A stretch of 16,874 bases of DNA, from contig CAYMIW010000051.1 of NCBI GenBank assembly GCA_964390725.1, forward strand, positions 1 to 16,874. The letters run 5' to 3'. The position numbers and the translations under genes are program-made. This DNA comes from JAABTH01 sp964390725. Lineage in GTDB: Bacteria > Bacillota > Dethiobacteria > DTU022. Below, one piece after another: positions 1 to 6,568 of the stretch; position 1 is the stretch's first letter; every line of letters begins with the position of its first letter. Below the pieces are notes generated by a model. The model was given only the letters and a program-made list of their open reading frames with translations. It was not told the origin of the DNA and did no database searches.

Positions 1-51
1 TGCCGCGTTACATTCAATAATCGCTCCTGCCAAAGCTTCAAAATCAGCCAT
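1..51 (-). CDS. N-terminal start of a leftward gene, possibly a corrinoid (B12-binding) protein
   Basis: Only the first 17 codons lie in the window; the rest continues beyond base 1. The ATG is at 51-49 on the minus strand and has a good ribosome binding site, GAAAGGAG, 8 nt upstream. The peptide reads MADFEALAGAIIECNAA. This kind of opening (a short helix, then AL..AI.EGNA) is reminiscent of cobalamin-dependent methyltransferase corrinoid proteins, whose N-terminal helical cap starts in a similar way. Seventeen residues are too few to assign a family, so the identity is a guess. The presence of a real gene start is better supported, by the ribosome binding site and the open frame. Confidence 0.4.
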   Translation of the reverse strand, partial: MADFEALAGAIIECNAA

Positions 52-382
52 AAACAATACTCCTTTCTCAACAATAGTATTACTGATAACCTGGCTTAAG
101 AACAAATCGCCAGAATCACCAGGAAATTCATCCCGGTAATAACTTACAGGCGACAGCCAAGCTTACTGTAACTATCATTATATCAATTTATACAACAATA
201 ACCATAGAATTATCTGTACTGTTGTGGATAAAACAATAGGTAATAAATTATTCTATAATCAATTATTGCTTAATTCTTCTTATAATCATTCAAACAGGTA
301 TTTTAATGCTAACGAACCAGGCGCACACAATGTAAATCTCCTGATAATTGACATAGCTTTAGAAAAGAAATACGATCCAGAT
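52..382. other. Intergenic region between the divergent partial gene and dinB
   Basis: About 330 bp without a convincing gene. The dinB frame stays open upstream to a GTG at 224, but that GTG has no ribosome binding site. The 53 residues it would add are Asn-rich, low in complexity and not part of the polymerase IV fold. I see no Bacillus-type LexA box (GAAC-N4-GTTC), no hairpin followed by a T run and no repeat. The AT-rich stretch around 181-220 probably holds the dinB promoter, but no clean -35/-10 pair can be picked. Confidence 0.45.
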
Positions 383-1534
383 ATGATCAATAAGTATGAC
401 ATACTGCTTTGTGATCTCGATGCTTTTTTTGCTTCAGTCGAGCAGCTTGACAATGCCGATCTCAGGGGCAAACCAGTTATTGTAGGTGGAAGCCCTGAAG
501 GCAGGGGAGTTGTTTCTACCTGCTCGTACGAGGCCAGAAAGTATGGGGTTCGATCAGCCATGCCCATGAAAAAAGCTGTTAGTTTGTGCCCGCATGCCAT
601 CATAGTAAAAGGCCGGATGTGGCGTTACAAAGAAATGGCTGAGATGGTAATACAAACACTTGAAAAATTTACCCCTCTTATTGAAGTGGTTTCCATTGAT
701 GAAGCATACCTGGCTGTTCCATCGGGGAAGGGGCTTGAAACAGCTCAGAATATTCGGCAGATTATTAAAAAAGAGCTTCTCTTACCAATCAGTATCGGTG
801 TATCATCCAACAAACTGCTATCTAAAATATCTTGTGAAATGGCCAAACCGGACAATATAGATACTCTTTTTCCTGAAGACGTCAAGCAACACTTGTGGCC
901 ACTTTCGATCCGTTCGCTTCCCGGAATCGGTCCGGTTACCGAGTCCAACCTTAATCAACTCGGCATAAATACAGTTGGCGAACTGGCTGTTTTTCCATTG
1001 CAAACCCTGGTTCGTGTTATCGGACAACATGCACCTATTATACAGGGTTATGCCAACGGTATCGATAACAGACACCTGGAGTATGGGACTGAAGCTAAAT
1101 CTATATCTGAAGAAACAACTTTCCCACAGGACATTTATGACAATGATACTATTAAAGCAGTTATAATGGAGTTGGCCGCCGGAGTGGGTTATCGCCTGCG
1201 AAGGTCGAATTTGTTAAGCAGAACTATAACGCTCAAACTCCGCTACAGTAATTTTCAAACAATAACCAGGTCAAAAACTTTACCAGATCCAATTGACAGC
1301 GACAGCAAAATTTATAAGAGTGCCTCCCAACTGTTCAGCAGGCATAAAGGTAAACCACCCTGGAGGTTGATCGGCCTTCAGGCATCAACCCTGGAAAAAG
1401 GCAGGCAGCTATCATTACTTCAACCGAGCGCGATTGAAGAAAAAGAAATAATCTTAACCAAGACCCGCGACTCATTACATCAAAAATACGGGAGTGAAGT
1501 AATATTTCAGGCTAGCAGGTTGAAAAAACACTAG
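383..1534 (+). CDS. dinB: DNA polymerase IV (Y-family translesion polymerase)
   Basis: Error-prone polymerase that copies past damaged template bases. From the ATG at 383 the protein has 383 residues, close to the family norm. The palm carboxylates are visible: Asp11 and Asp13 in CDLDAFFASVE, and Asp106-Glu107 in SIDEAYL. The second Phe of DAFF (Phe16) sits at the steric-gate position. YEARKYGVRSAMP is the conserved fingers motif. A helix-hairpin-helix (LPGIGPVTESNLNQLGI) and a little-finger domain follow. Near the C terminus, RQLSLLQ resembles a sliding-clamp binding motif (QLSLF). The open frame extends back to a GTG at 224, but family members begin a few residues before DLDAFF, so 383 is preferred; its ribosome binding site is weak. 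The gene converges on ridA with 3 bp between stops. Confidence 0.93.
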   Translation: MINKYDILLCDLDAFFASVEQLDNADLRGKPVIVGGSPEGRGVVSTCSYEARKYGVRSAMPMKKAVSLCPHAIIVKGRMWRYKEMAEMVIQTLEKFTPLIEVVSIDEAYLAVPSGKGLETAQNIRQIIKKELLLPISIGVSSNKLLSKISCEMAKPDNIDTLFPEDVKQHLWPLSIRSLPGIGPVTESNLNQLGINTVGELAVFPLQTLVRVIGQHAPIIQGYANGIDNRHLEYGTEAKSISEETTFPQDIYDNDTIKAVIMELAAGVGYRLRRSNLLSRTITLKLRYSNFQTITRSKTLPDPIDSDSKIYKSASQLFSRHKGKPPWRLIGLQASTLEKGRQLSLLQPSAIEEKEIILTKTRDSLHQKYGSEVIFQASRLKKH

Positions 1535-1537
1535 CCG

Positions 1538-1918
1538 TCAGCTTACTGCAATTGCATCAATTTCAACCAGGGCTTTTTTAGGCAAACCTGCTACTTCTAT
1601 ACATACACGAGCCGGATAATTCTGCTTGAAGAACGATGAGTACACTTCATTAACTGATCCAAAATCATCCATATCCTGCAGGTATATCGTTACTTTAACT
1701 ATATTGGCAGCATCCATTCTTTCTTCATTTAAAACAGCCAGTATATTCTCCATACAACGGGCAGCCTGCTCTGCTGCTTCCCCACCAACCATTTCACCCG
1801 TTTTTGGATCCAACGGAAGCTGACCCGATATAAAAACCAGGTTACCTGTTTTAACCGCCTGACTGTAAGGCCCAACCGCAGCAGGAGCTTTTTCCGTACA
1901 TACATACTTAACTGACAT
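1538..1918 (-). CDS. ridA: RidA-family enamine/imine deaminase
   Basis: Small 126-residue YjgF/YER057c/UK114 protein. RidA hydrolyses reactive 2-aminoacrylate-type enamines and imines made by PLP enzymes, releasing ammonia and the keto acid, and so protects PLP enzymes from damage. The signature is complete: GPYSQAV near residue 17, FISGQLPLDP near residue 29, and PARVCIEVAGLPKKALVEI at 102-120. The last carries Arg104, which aligns with the substrate-binding Arg105 of E. coli RidA, and Glu119. The start is the ATG at 1918 with a GAGGAGGA site about 6 nt upstream. It overlaps the end of the upstream membrane-protein gene by 11 bp, so the two are probably co-transcribed and translationally coupled. 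Confidence 0.93.
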   Translation of the reverse strand: MSVKYVCTEKAPAAVGPYSQAVKTGNLVFISGQLPLDPKTGEMVGGEAAEQAARCMENILAVLNEERMDAANIVKVTIYLQDMDDFGSVNEVYSSFFKQNYPARVCIEVAGLPKKALVEIDAIAVS

Positions 1919-2339
1919 TTATCTTCCTCCTCAAGATGTTTATAGGAAACTGGTTATTGTTAATAAGTATTAAACCTGCCAGAATCGCACCAGTTAAACC
2001 AAGCAAAAAGAAAAATACATGAGGGAATACAACACTCTTCATCACCAGGCATTGAACAATTATAAAAATCATTAAACCCCAGGAAAATACCGAGCTGATA
2101 TATCCCTGGTATGCCGATTTATTCCAGGCTGTAAGCGCACTAAAAACATTACCAAGCCCTATGAATATAAACAGGATAATCCCCGGTACCAGGTAACTGC
2201 TGAAAATAGAACCATCCAACAGATATGCCGGCAATCCAAGAGGCTCTCCAGGCTCGACAATACCTGCAAGACCGCCAATAATTGCCCCAACCCCGATAAA
2301 TAAATGCATTATGCTTAAAAAAAGATACTTTTTCTTCAT
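1908..2339 (-). CDS. Small four-helix membrane protein of unknown function
   Basis: I do not recognise the family. From the ATG at 2339 the protein has 143 residues and four hydrophobic segments: about residues 4-25 (YLFLSIMHLFIGVGAIIGG), 45-66 (a segment containing GIILFIFIGLGNVFSAL), 78-100 (around FSWGLMIFIIVQCLVMKSVV) and 104-124 (around FFFLLGLTGAILAGLILI). It ends in a basic tail, LRRKINVS. Two ATGs are possible, at 2345 and 2339. The GGGAG site lies 1 nt from the first and 7 nt from the second, so 2339 is preferred. The last 11 bp overlap the start of ridA, which suggests an operon, but nothing in the protein hints at a link to enamine chemistry. Confidence 0.8.
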   Translation of the reverse strand: MKKKYLFLSIMHLFIGVGAIIGGLAGIVEPGEPLGLPAYLLDGSIFSSYLVPGIILFIFIGLGNVFSALTAWNKSAYQGYISSVFSWGLMIFIIVQCLVMKSVVFPHVFFFLLGLTGAILAGLILINNNQFPINILRRKINVS

Positions 2340-2443
2340 TTTCATGCTCCCGCTAAGTAATCAGATATTAAAAAATTTCAACTTGTATTGGCCTTATTAT
2401 ACAGTATATAAACATCTTTAGGGGATTTTAGGATAAAGTTCAC

Positions 2444-2472
2444 TTGCTTTGTCAGCCGGTTAAGAATAAACT
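2444..2472 (+). promoter_or_regulatory. Possible sigma-A promoter for the VPI-repeat protein
   Basis: TTGCTT at 2444-2449 and TAAACT at 2467-2472 are separated by 17 bp, about 50 bp ahead of the ATG at 2524. Both hexamers depart from consensus, so this is a plausible rather than firm call. Confidence 0.35.
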
Positions 2473-2523
2473 AAGTAGGGAATAATACCGCTGCATACTG
2501 TCATACAGAAAACGGGGATTTTT

Positions 2524-3177
2524 ATGGATAAGTATAACTTAAAAACAACTTTTTATAATATTTGTGAAAACCTGAATAAGCTAGCCGGCTTGATACTATT
2601 GTTATTAATCATTTCAGGTATCATTATTTTTTTAATCACAAGAGACCGAATTGATAATCAAACTCGTCAAATAGCCGAAGATATTGAAGCCGTCTATCAT
2701 AATTACTTATATATTCATGTTGTATTAGATGAAACAGTTCCAATAAGTCTTGAACTGCCCCTTGATGATATTGGCGGCATCAGAAATCTATTCCCGACAG
2801 AAATCCCCATAGATACAAATGTCCCGATTAATACTACCGTGCACATTAACGAACTGATTAAAGTACCGGTCACCCTTCCATTTGGCGGAACGGTAATGGT
2901 TGATGTGCCGATCAATACCAGCGTTCCAATTAGACAAAACATACCTGTATCGACAACAGTGAAGATTGATCCTTCAATCTTTGGGGCAACCGAAAATTTC
3001 ATAACCATTGATCAGGAAATCCCGTTAAATGTACCAATGAATCTAAAAATTTCACTGGCTGACCTGGGACTGATGAAGGAGATGGAAAACGTAACCGGGC
3101 TAATCAACGCCCTGCGCCAGGTATTTTTGCTTAAGAGGATTGAGATAAACTGGGATTCACCTGACCGGGACATCTAA
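2524..3177 (+). CDS. Membrane-anchored protein with VPI-type beta repeats, unknown function
   Basis: 217 residues. A short N-terminal segment is followed by one strongly hydrophobic helix at about residues 21-39 (LAGLILLLLIISGIIIFLI). The remaining 175 or so residues are probably outside the cell. The core, about residues 70-185, is built from short hydrophobic-polar units of the form (I/V)P-(I/V/L)-(N/D)-T-x-V-x-I: EIPIDTNVPINTTVHI, DVPINTSVPI, QNIPVSTTVKI, EIPLNVPMNLKI. Such regular alternation suggests stacked beta strands. No catalytic motif, Cys pair or sorting signal is visible. The start is ATG 2524 after a GGGGA site. The gene is followed on the same strand by the broken GH2 gene 60 bp downstream. 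I cannot name a family. Confidence 0.8.
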   Translation: MDKYNLKTTFYNICENLNKLAGLILLLLIISGIIIFLITRDRIDNQTRQIAEDIEAVYHNYLYIHVVLDETVPISLELPLDDIGGIRNLFPTEIPIDTNVPINTTVHINELIKVPVTLPFGGTVMVDVPINTSVPIRQNIPVSTTVKIDPSIFGATENFITIDQEIPLNVPMNLKISLADLGLMKEMENVTGLINALRQVFLLKRIEINWDSPDRDI

Positions 3178-3237
3178 ATTTTTGAAAATTAAGTATGCTA
3201 CAAGGCAGGGCTAATACTTTAAACACAGAGGTTGGTT

Positions 3238-4173
3238 GTGAAAAACGAATCAAGAAACAGACAACATAAAATGACTTCCAGATGGTCATCAACCATTGAT
3301 CGGTCAAATATTCTTCCTGAATACCCCCGTCCCCAAATGAAAAGAAAAGAATGGCTCAACCTTAACGGTTTATGGGATTATAAAGTTTTACCCCGGAGCC
3401 AACCTTTATGTCAATTATATGAAATGAACCTTTTTTCCAAAACGGCCCTCTTGACCAGGGTTACTGGCCCGACGGACTTTATACCGCACCAACAGATAGT
3501 GCTCTCAGGTATGATCTGCAGTTAACCAAAAAAATGGGCTTCAATATGATCCGCAAACACGTTAAACTGGAACCTGCCCGCTGGTATTACCACTGCGACC
3601 AGATTGGCCTGATTGTCTGGCAGGATATGCCCAGTGAAAGAAATGGTTGATACTCTTTATAATCACCCTTCCATAGGTATGTGGGTTGTTTTTAATGAAA
3701 GTTGGGGCCAGTTTAATACAAAGCAGATTTATAAGTGGCTTTCCGCTTACGACTCTTCAAGGTATATTGACACTGCAAGCGGTTGGTTTGATCAGGGAGC
3801 AGGGTATATAAAAAGTATTCATATCTATTTTCGAAAACTAAAGTGGCCAAAGACATGTCGGGAACGAGCAATCATCATTTCTGAATACGGGGGCTATTCA
3901 CTACAGATTAAAGGACACCTGTGGCGTGATAAAAATAATTTCGGCTATAAAGCTGTTAAAACTCCGGATGAGTTGGAAATGGCCTACAGCAACCTCTATA
4001 ACCAACAGGTTAAACCCTTGATCAAGAGAGGCCTCTCCGGTGTGGTTTACACTCAGCTTTCTGATGTGGAAAACGAAGTCAACGGCCTCTTAACCTATGA
4101 TCGGGAATATACTAAAATCAACCCCGACCGACTTTATAAGCTGCACAAGGAGTATGAGCGGGAGCAATCATGA
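3238..4173 (+). pseudogene. Glycoside hydrolase family 2 remnant with two internal deletions and frameshifts
   Basis: Three pieces of one GH2 enzyme (beta-galactosidase/beta-glucuronidase type) lie in order but in different frames. Piece A, frame 1, from GTG 3238 (AGAGG 6 nt upstream), holds the family opening SILPEYPRPQ-like and WLNLNGLWDYKVLP. Piece B, frame 3, about 3423-3640, reads NEPFFQNGPLDQGYWPDGLY and then KMGFNMIRKHVKLEPARWYY and IGLIVWQDMPS, the start of the TIM barrel. Piece C, frame 1, about 3637-4173, carries VFNESWGQFNT with the acid/base Glu (codon 3697-3699) and ISEYGGYSL with the likely nucleophile Glu (codon 3883-3885), then an apparently complete C terminus. Most of the jelly-roll and Ig-like domains between A and B, and a few dozen residues between B and C, are missing. 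Only about 310 codons remain, against roughly 600 in intact relatives (known family size). No working enzyme is expected. Confidence 0.85.
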
Positions 4174-4246
4174 GGTTACTTTCGCGTATACTCCTATCCG
4201 GCATTAAAAGCCGAACAACTATTTTGCTGCCGCTAACATTTTCCCC

Positions 4247-4540
4247 CTATCTCCTTCTTCCCCAGCCCAAAAATAGAATTGAAAATACCAGGGGCTGCAC
4301 TGTAATTTCCTGTATACCGATAGCCATTTTACTCCATTCGACCAGTAACTCCGGCCCATAGAACAGTACAACCAACACTTTAAAACCGAAGAGCAGGACA
4401 AAAAGTAGAACCCAACCTGCTCTCTTGTTCAGGTATGACTTGCAGATAGGGCAACCATGAAAGCTATAAACAGACCACGGAAACCTGCCCTGAGAAAACC
4501 GCTACAACCCGATACATTCCAGGTCTCTCCAGATATTCAT
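4247..4540 (-). pseudogene. Small membrane-protein gene downstream of tetR, cut by an in-frame TAG
   Basis: On the minus strand an ATG at 4540 begins 1 nt after the tetR stop and has an AAGGA site about 4 nt upstream, inside the end of tetR. It reads MNIWRDLECIGL, then TAG (4504-4502). The same frame then stays open for 84 more codons to a stop at 4249-4247. The continuation looks protein-like: FHGCPICKSYLNKR (a CxxC pair, perhaps metal or redox), two hydrophobic stretches (VLLFVLLFGFKVLVVLFYG and VQPLVFSILFLGWG), and a basic end, GRRR. The likely history is a single nonsense mutation in a gene coupled to tetR, for example TGG or CAG to TAG. I do not recognise the family. A later start inside the second segment is possible, but I see no good ribosome binding site. 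Confidence 0.55.
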
Positions 4541-4541
4541 T

Positions 4542-5144
4542 TTATCCTTTATAGTCATCAGTTTCTCCACCTTTCCTTATTCCCCAGGTGTAAAAAGCTT
4601 CCCCGGCATTCATCAGATATTTAAGTATTGCCTGATCCGTCACATCACTATATACTCCGGCATTGACCAACATTGCCAAACCATGGGTAAAAATCCAGGC
4701 ATAACGTACAACAGTATCCTGGCCGGTTTCTTTCATTTCGGACAGCTTTATGCCCGCTGCGCTTGTAGGTCCGAATTCAGAGAAAAAAGTATCCTTCATT
4801 AGCTCATCACTCTCAGCATTTATGTTTTCAGGTTTTTCCAGGTAGAGAAATCGAAACAATTTTTTTTCATCACGCGCAAAGACCACGTAGCCAAAAGCCA
4901 GGTTTAACAGTATTTCATCAGTGTAAGATCGCTGCTGGTAATCCCTTAATAAAACCCGGGCTTTCTGACGGAGCTCTTTTTCCAGCTCATTAACCGAACG
5001 CACATGTGAGTATATAGGCATAGTAGATGAACCCATTTTCATAGCGATGGCCCTTGTCGTTACCGACTGCCATCCTCTTTCACGGACCAGCTCAAATGCT
5101 GCTTCCACAATATCATCCCTGCTGTAAACCGAAGGCTGACTCAT
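4542..5144 (-). CDS. TetR/AcrR-family transcriptional repressor
   Basis: 200 residues, a normal length for the family. The N-terminal helix-turn-helix spans about residues 8-55: RDDIVEAAFELVRERGWQSV, then TTRAIAMKMGSSTMPIYSHV with the conserved T-x-x-IA and IY-x-H pattern. The remaining helices form the ligand and dimer domain, with no recognisable ligand signature. The ATG at 5144 has a near-ideal AGGAGGT site 6 nt upstream. Directly next to that site lies a perfect 16-bp palindrome (5157-5172), the probable autoregulatory operator. The gene is 43 bp downstream of the ATPase gene and 1 nt upstream of a small membrane-protein gene, so the repressor probably controls itself and that gene. Confidence 0.9.
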   Translation of the reverse strand: MSQPSVYSRDDIVEAAFELVRERGWQSVTTRAIAMKMGSSTMPIYSHVRSVNELEKELRQKARVLLRDYQQRSYTDEILLNLAFGYVVFARDEKKLFRFLYLEKPENINAESDELMKDTFFSEFGPTSAAGIKLSEMKETGQDTVVRYAWIFTHGLAMLVNAGVYSDVTDQAILKYLMNAGEAFYTWGIRKGGETDDYKG

Positions 5145-5156
5145 TCATTCACCTCC

Positions 5157-5172
5157 TATAACATATGTTATA
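5157..5172. promoter_or_regulatory. Perfect 16-bp palindrome, probable TetR operator
   Basis: TATAACATATGTTATA is fully self-complementary about the centre 5164/5165. It ends exactly where the tetR ribosome binding site (GGAGG on the minus strand) starts. A repressor dimer here would block transcription start or early elongation of tetR. Length, symmetry and position fit a TetR operator; the assignment is inferred. Confidence 0.7.
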
Positions 5173-5187
5173 TTATCAAGAAATTTT

Positions 5188-6534
5188 TTATTTTTCCAGG
5201 TCCATCCGCCCTTTTAAATCATTAATAAACTGCCGCGCAGTGCGGCCTGACCGGGCATTATGCCATAGAGCCCAGCGTAGAGCAAGTTCTTGAAGTTCAT
5301 TTCTGTTGATTTTTATCGCACTTTTCTCTGCCATAATCTCAACAGTGTGCAAATATTCTTCTTTATCCGGTGCAGAATATACCAGCTTAATTCCAAATCG
5401 ATCAGCAAGGGACAACTTTTCCTGGTAAGTGTCCTGTTTGCCAACCTCATCGCAATCGCGATCACTAAAATATTCTCTGACCAGGTTTCTGCGGTTTGAA
5501 GTAGCATAAACCAGAACATTATCGGGAGGCCTGGCAATACTGCCTTCCAGTAAAGCCTTTAAATCTTTATATTCTGTTTCGTCTTCCTCGAAAGAAAGAT
5601 CGTCAATGAAAAGAATAAACTTCTGGGCACGTCCCCCAACTTCAGCTACCAGTTTATGCAGGCTTAACAGATCGTGCTTTGATACTTCTATAATCCTTAA
5701 ACCATCTGCTCCGAAAATATGAACCAGGCTTTTTACCGTTGATGATTTACCTGTTCCCCGATCGCCATACAACAGCATGTTGTTTGCCCCGGTGTTACAG
5801 ACAAACTGCCGGGTATTCCGAAGGACTTCTTTCTTTTGCTCCTCATATCCAACGAGGTGGTCCAACTTTACCGGATCGGGATTGGCCACCCCTTCTAAAA
5901 ACTGGTTGTCGCGGTAGCTACTCCATTTAAAGGCCCAATAACGGGCGAACTTTCCACTGCCTGTTTCCCTGTAATAATTGTAAAAATCCCTGACGTTTTC
6001 ACTCCAATCTGCAGAATAGATCAATGTACTTTTTAGGTTTGATCTTTTTTGGAAGTAATATTCCGGATAAGGAAATCTGGCCTTCTGTTTTATATTCAGG
6101 GCACCCCAATCAGGAAGATAAAAGTCTTTTCTTGCTGAGGCAATTAAATAGTTTTCCATTTTTTTTATGTCAAAATCGTAAACTCTTTTCAAGAGGCAGA
6201 GGTCACGTTCAACTGCCCTGACCAGAAGATCTTCAAGGTTTTCATATATTTCTTTTTCGCTGATCAGGCTGAAGGAATTCTCATTAGCCATTATTGAGTT
6301 AAGCAGATGATTCTTGAAGATATCAGTCTCTGATGAATCACAGTTGTTTTCCAGGCTGATTAGTTTTTCAAGCATCCCGTAAAACAGGCCTGTTGAAACA
6401 TTTTCATCGTATAAACAGCCCTCTAATAAAGCTTTAAAATTATTTAAGACTGGCTCTTCAAATACTTTCCTGTAGAGGACTAAACTCTCAATTGCCTCCA
6501 AAACTATTCTGATCTCACCGGTTGAAATAGACAT
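5188..6534 (-). CDS. DUF815-type AAA ATPase
   Basis: 448 residues. The N-terminal half (about 1-225) is helical and family-specific without known motifs. The C-terminal half is a P-loop ATPase of the DUF815 group. Walker A is GDRGTGKS at 257-264; Walker B is FILFIDD at 306-312, followed by LSFE; sensor 1 is ATSNRR with Asn347; an arginine-finger-like LADRFG is at 376-381; and SGRTARQF near 429-436 looks like the sensor 2 region. The series FIDDLSFE...LLEGSIARPPDNVLVYATSNRR is characteristic. The cellular role of DUF815 ATPases is not established. The start is ATG 6534 with an AGGTGGAG site about 9 nt upstream. It lies 34 bp behind the GH130-like gene and is probably co-transcribed with it. 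Confidence 0.88.
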   Translation of the reverse strand: MSISTGEIRIVLEAIESLVLYRKVFEEPVLNNFKALLEGCLYDENVSTGLFYGMLEKLISLENNCDSSETDIFKNHLLNSIMANENSFSLISEKEIYENLEDLLVRAVERDLCLLKRVYDFDIKKMENYLIASARKDFYLPDWGALNIKQKARFPYPEYYFQKRSNLKSTLIYSADWSENVRDFYNYYRETGSGKFARYWAFKWSSYRDNQFLEGVANPDPVKLDHLVGYEEQKKEVLRNTRQFVCNTGANNMLLYGDRGTGKSSTVKSLVHIFGADGLRIIEVSKHDLLSLHKLVAEVGGRAQKFILFIDDLSFEEDETEYKDLKALLEGSIARPPDNVLVYATSNRRNLVREYFSDRDCDEVGKQDTYQEKLSLADRFGIKLVYSAPDKEEYLHTVEIMAEKSAIKINRNELQELALRWALWHNARSGRTARQFINDLKGRMDLEK

Positions 6535-6568
6535 TTGCTATCTCTCCACCTTAAAGTAAAATAATCCC

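Noticed and set aside
52..382. LexA (SOS) operator upstream of dinB
   Set aside because: No GAAC-N4-GTTC-like box or close variant was found in the upstream region.
4195..4216. Intrinsic terminator between the GH2 remnant and the convergent membrane pseudogene
   Set aside because: CGGC-ATTAAAA-GCCG is only a 4-bp stem and no T run follows on either strand.
4170..4361. A rightward 63-codon frame starting in an ATGA overlap with the end of the GH2 remnant
   Set aside because: It lies antisense to the better supported tetR-coupled membrane gene, its residues look unlike a protein, and the GH2 upstream of it is itself dead.
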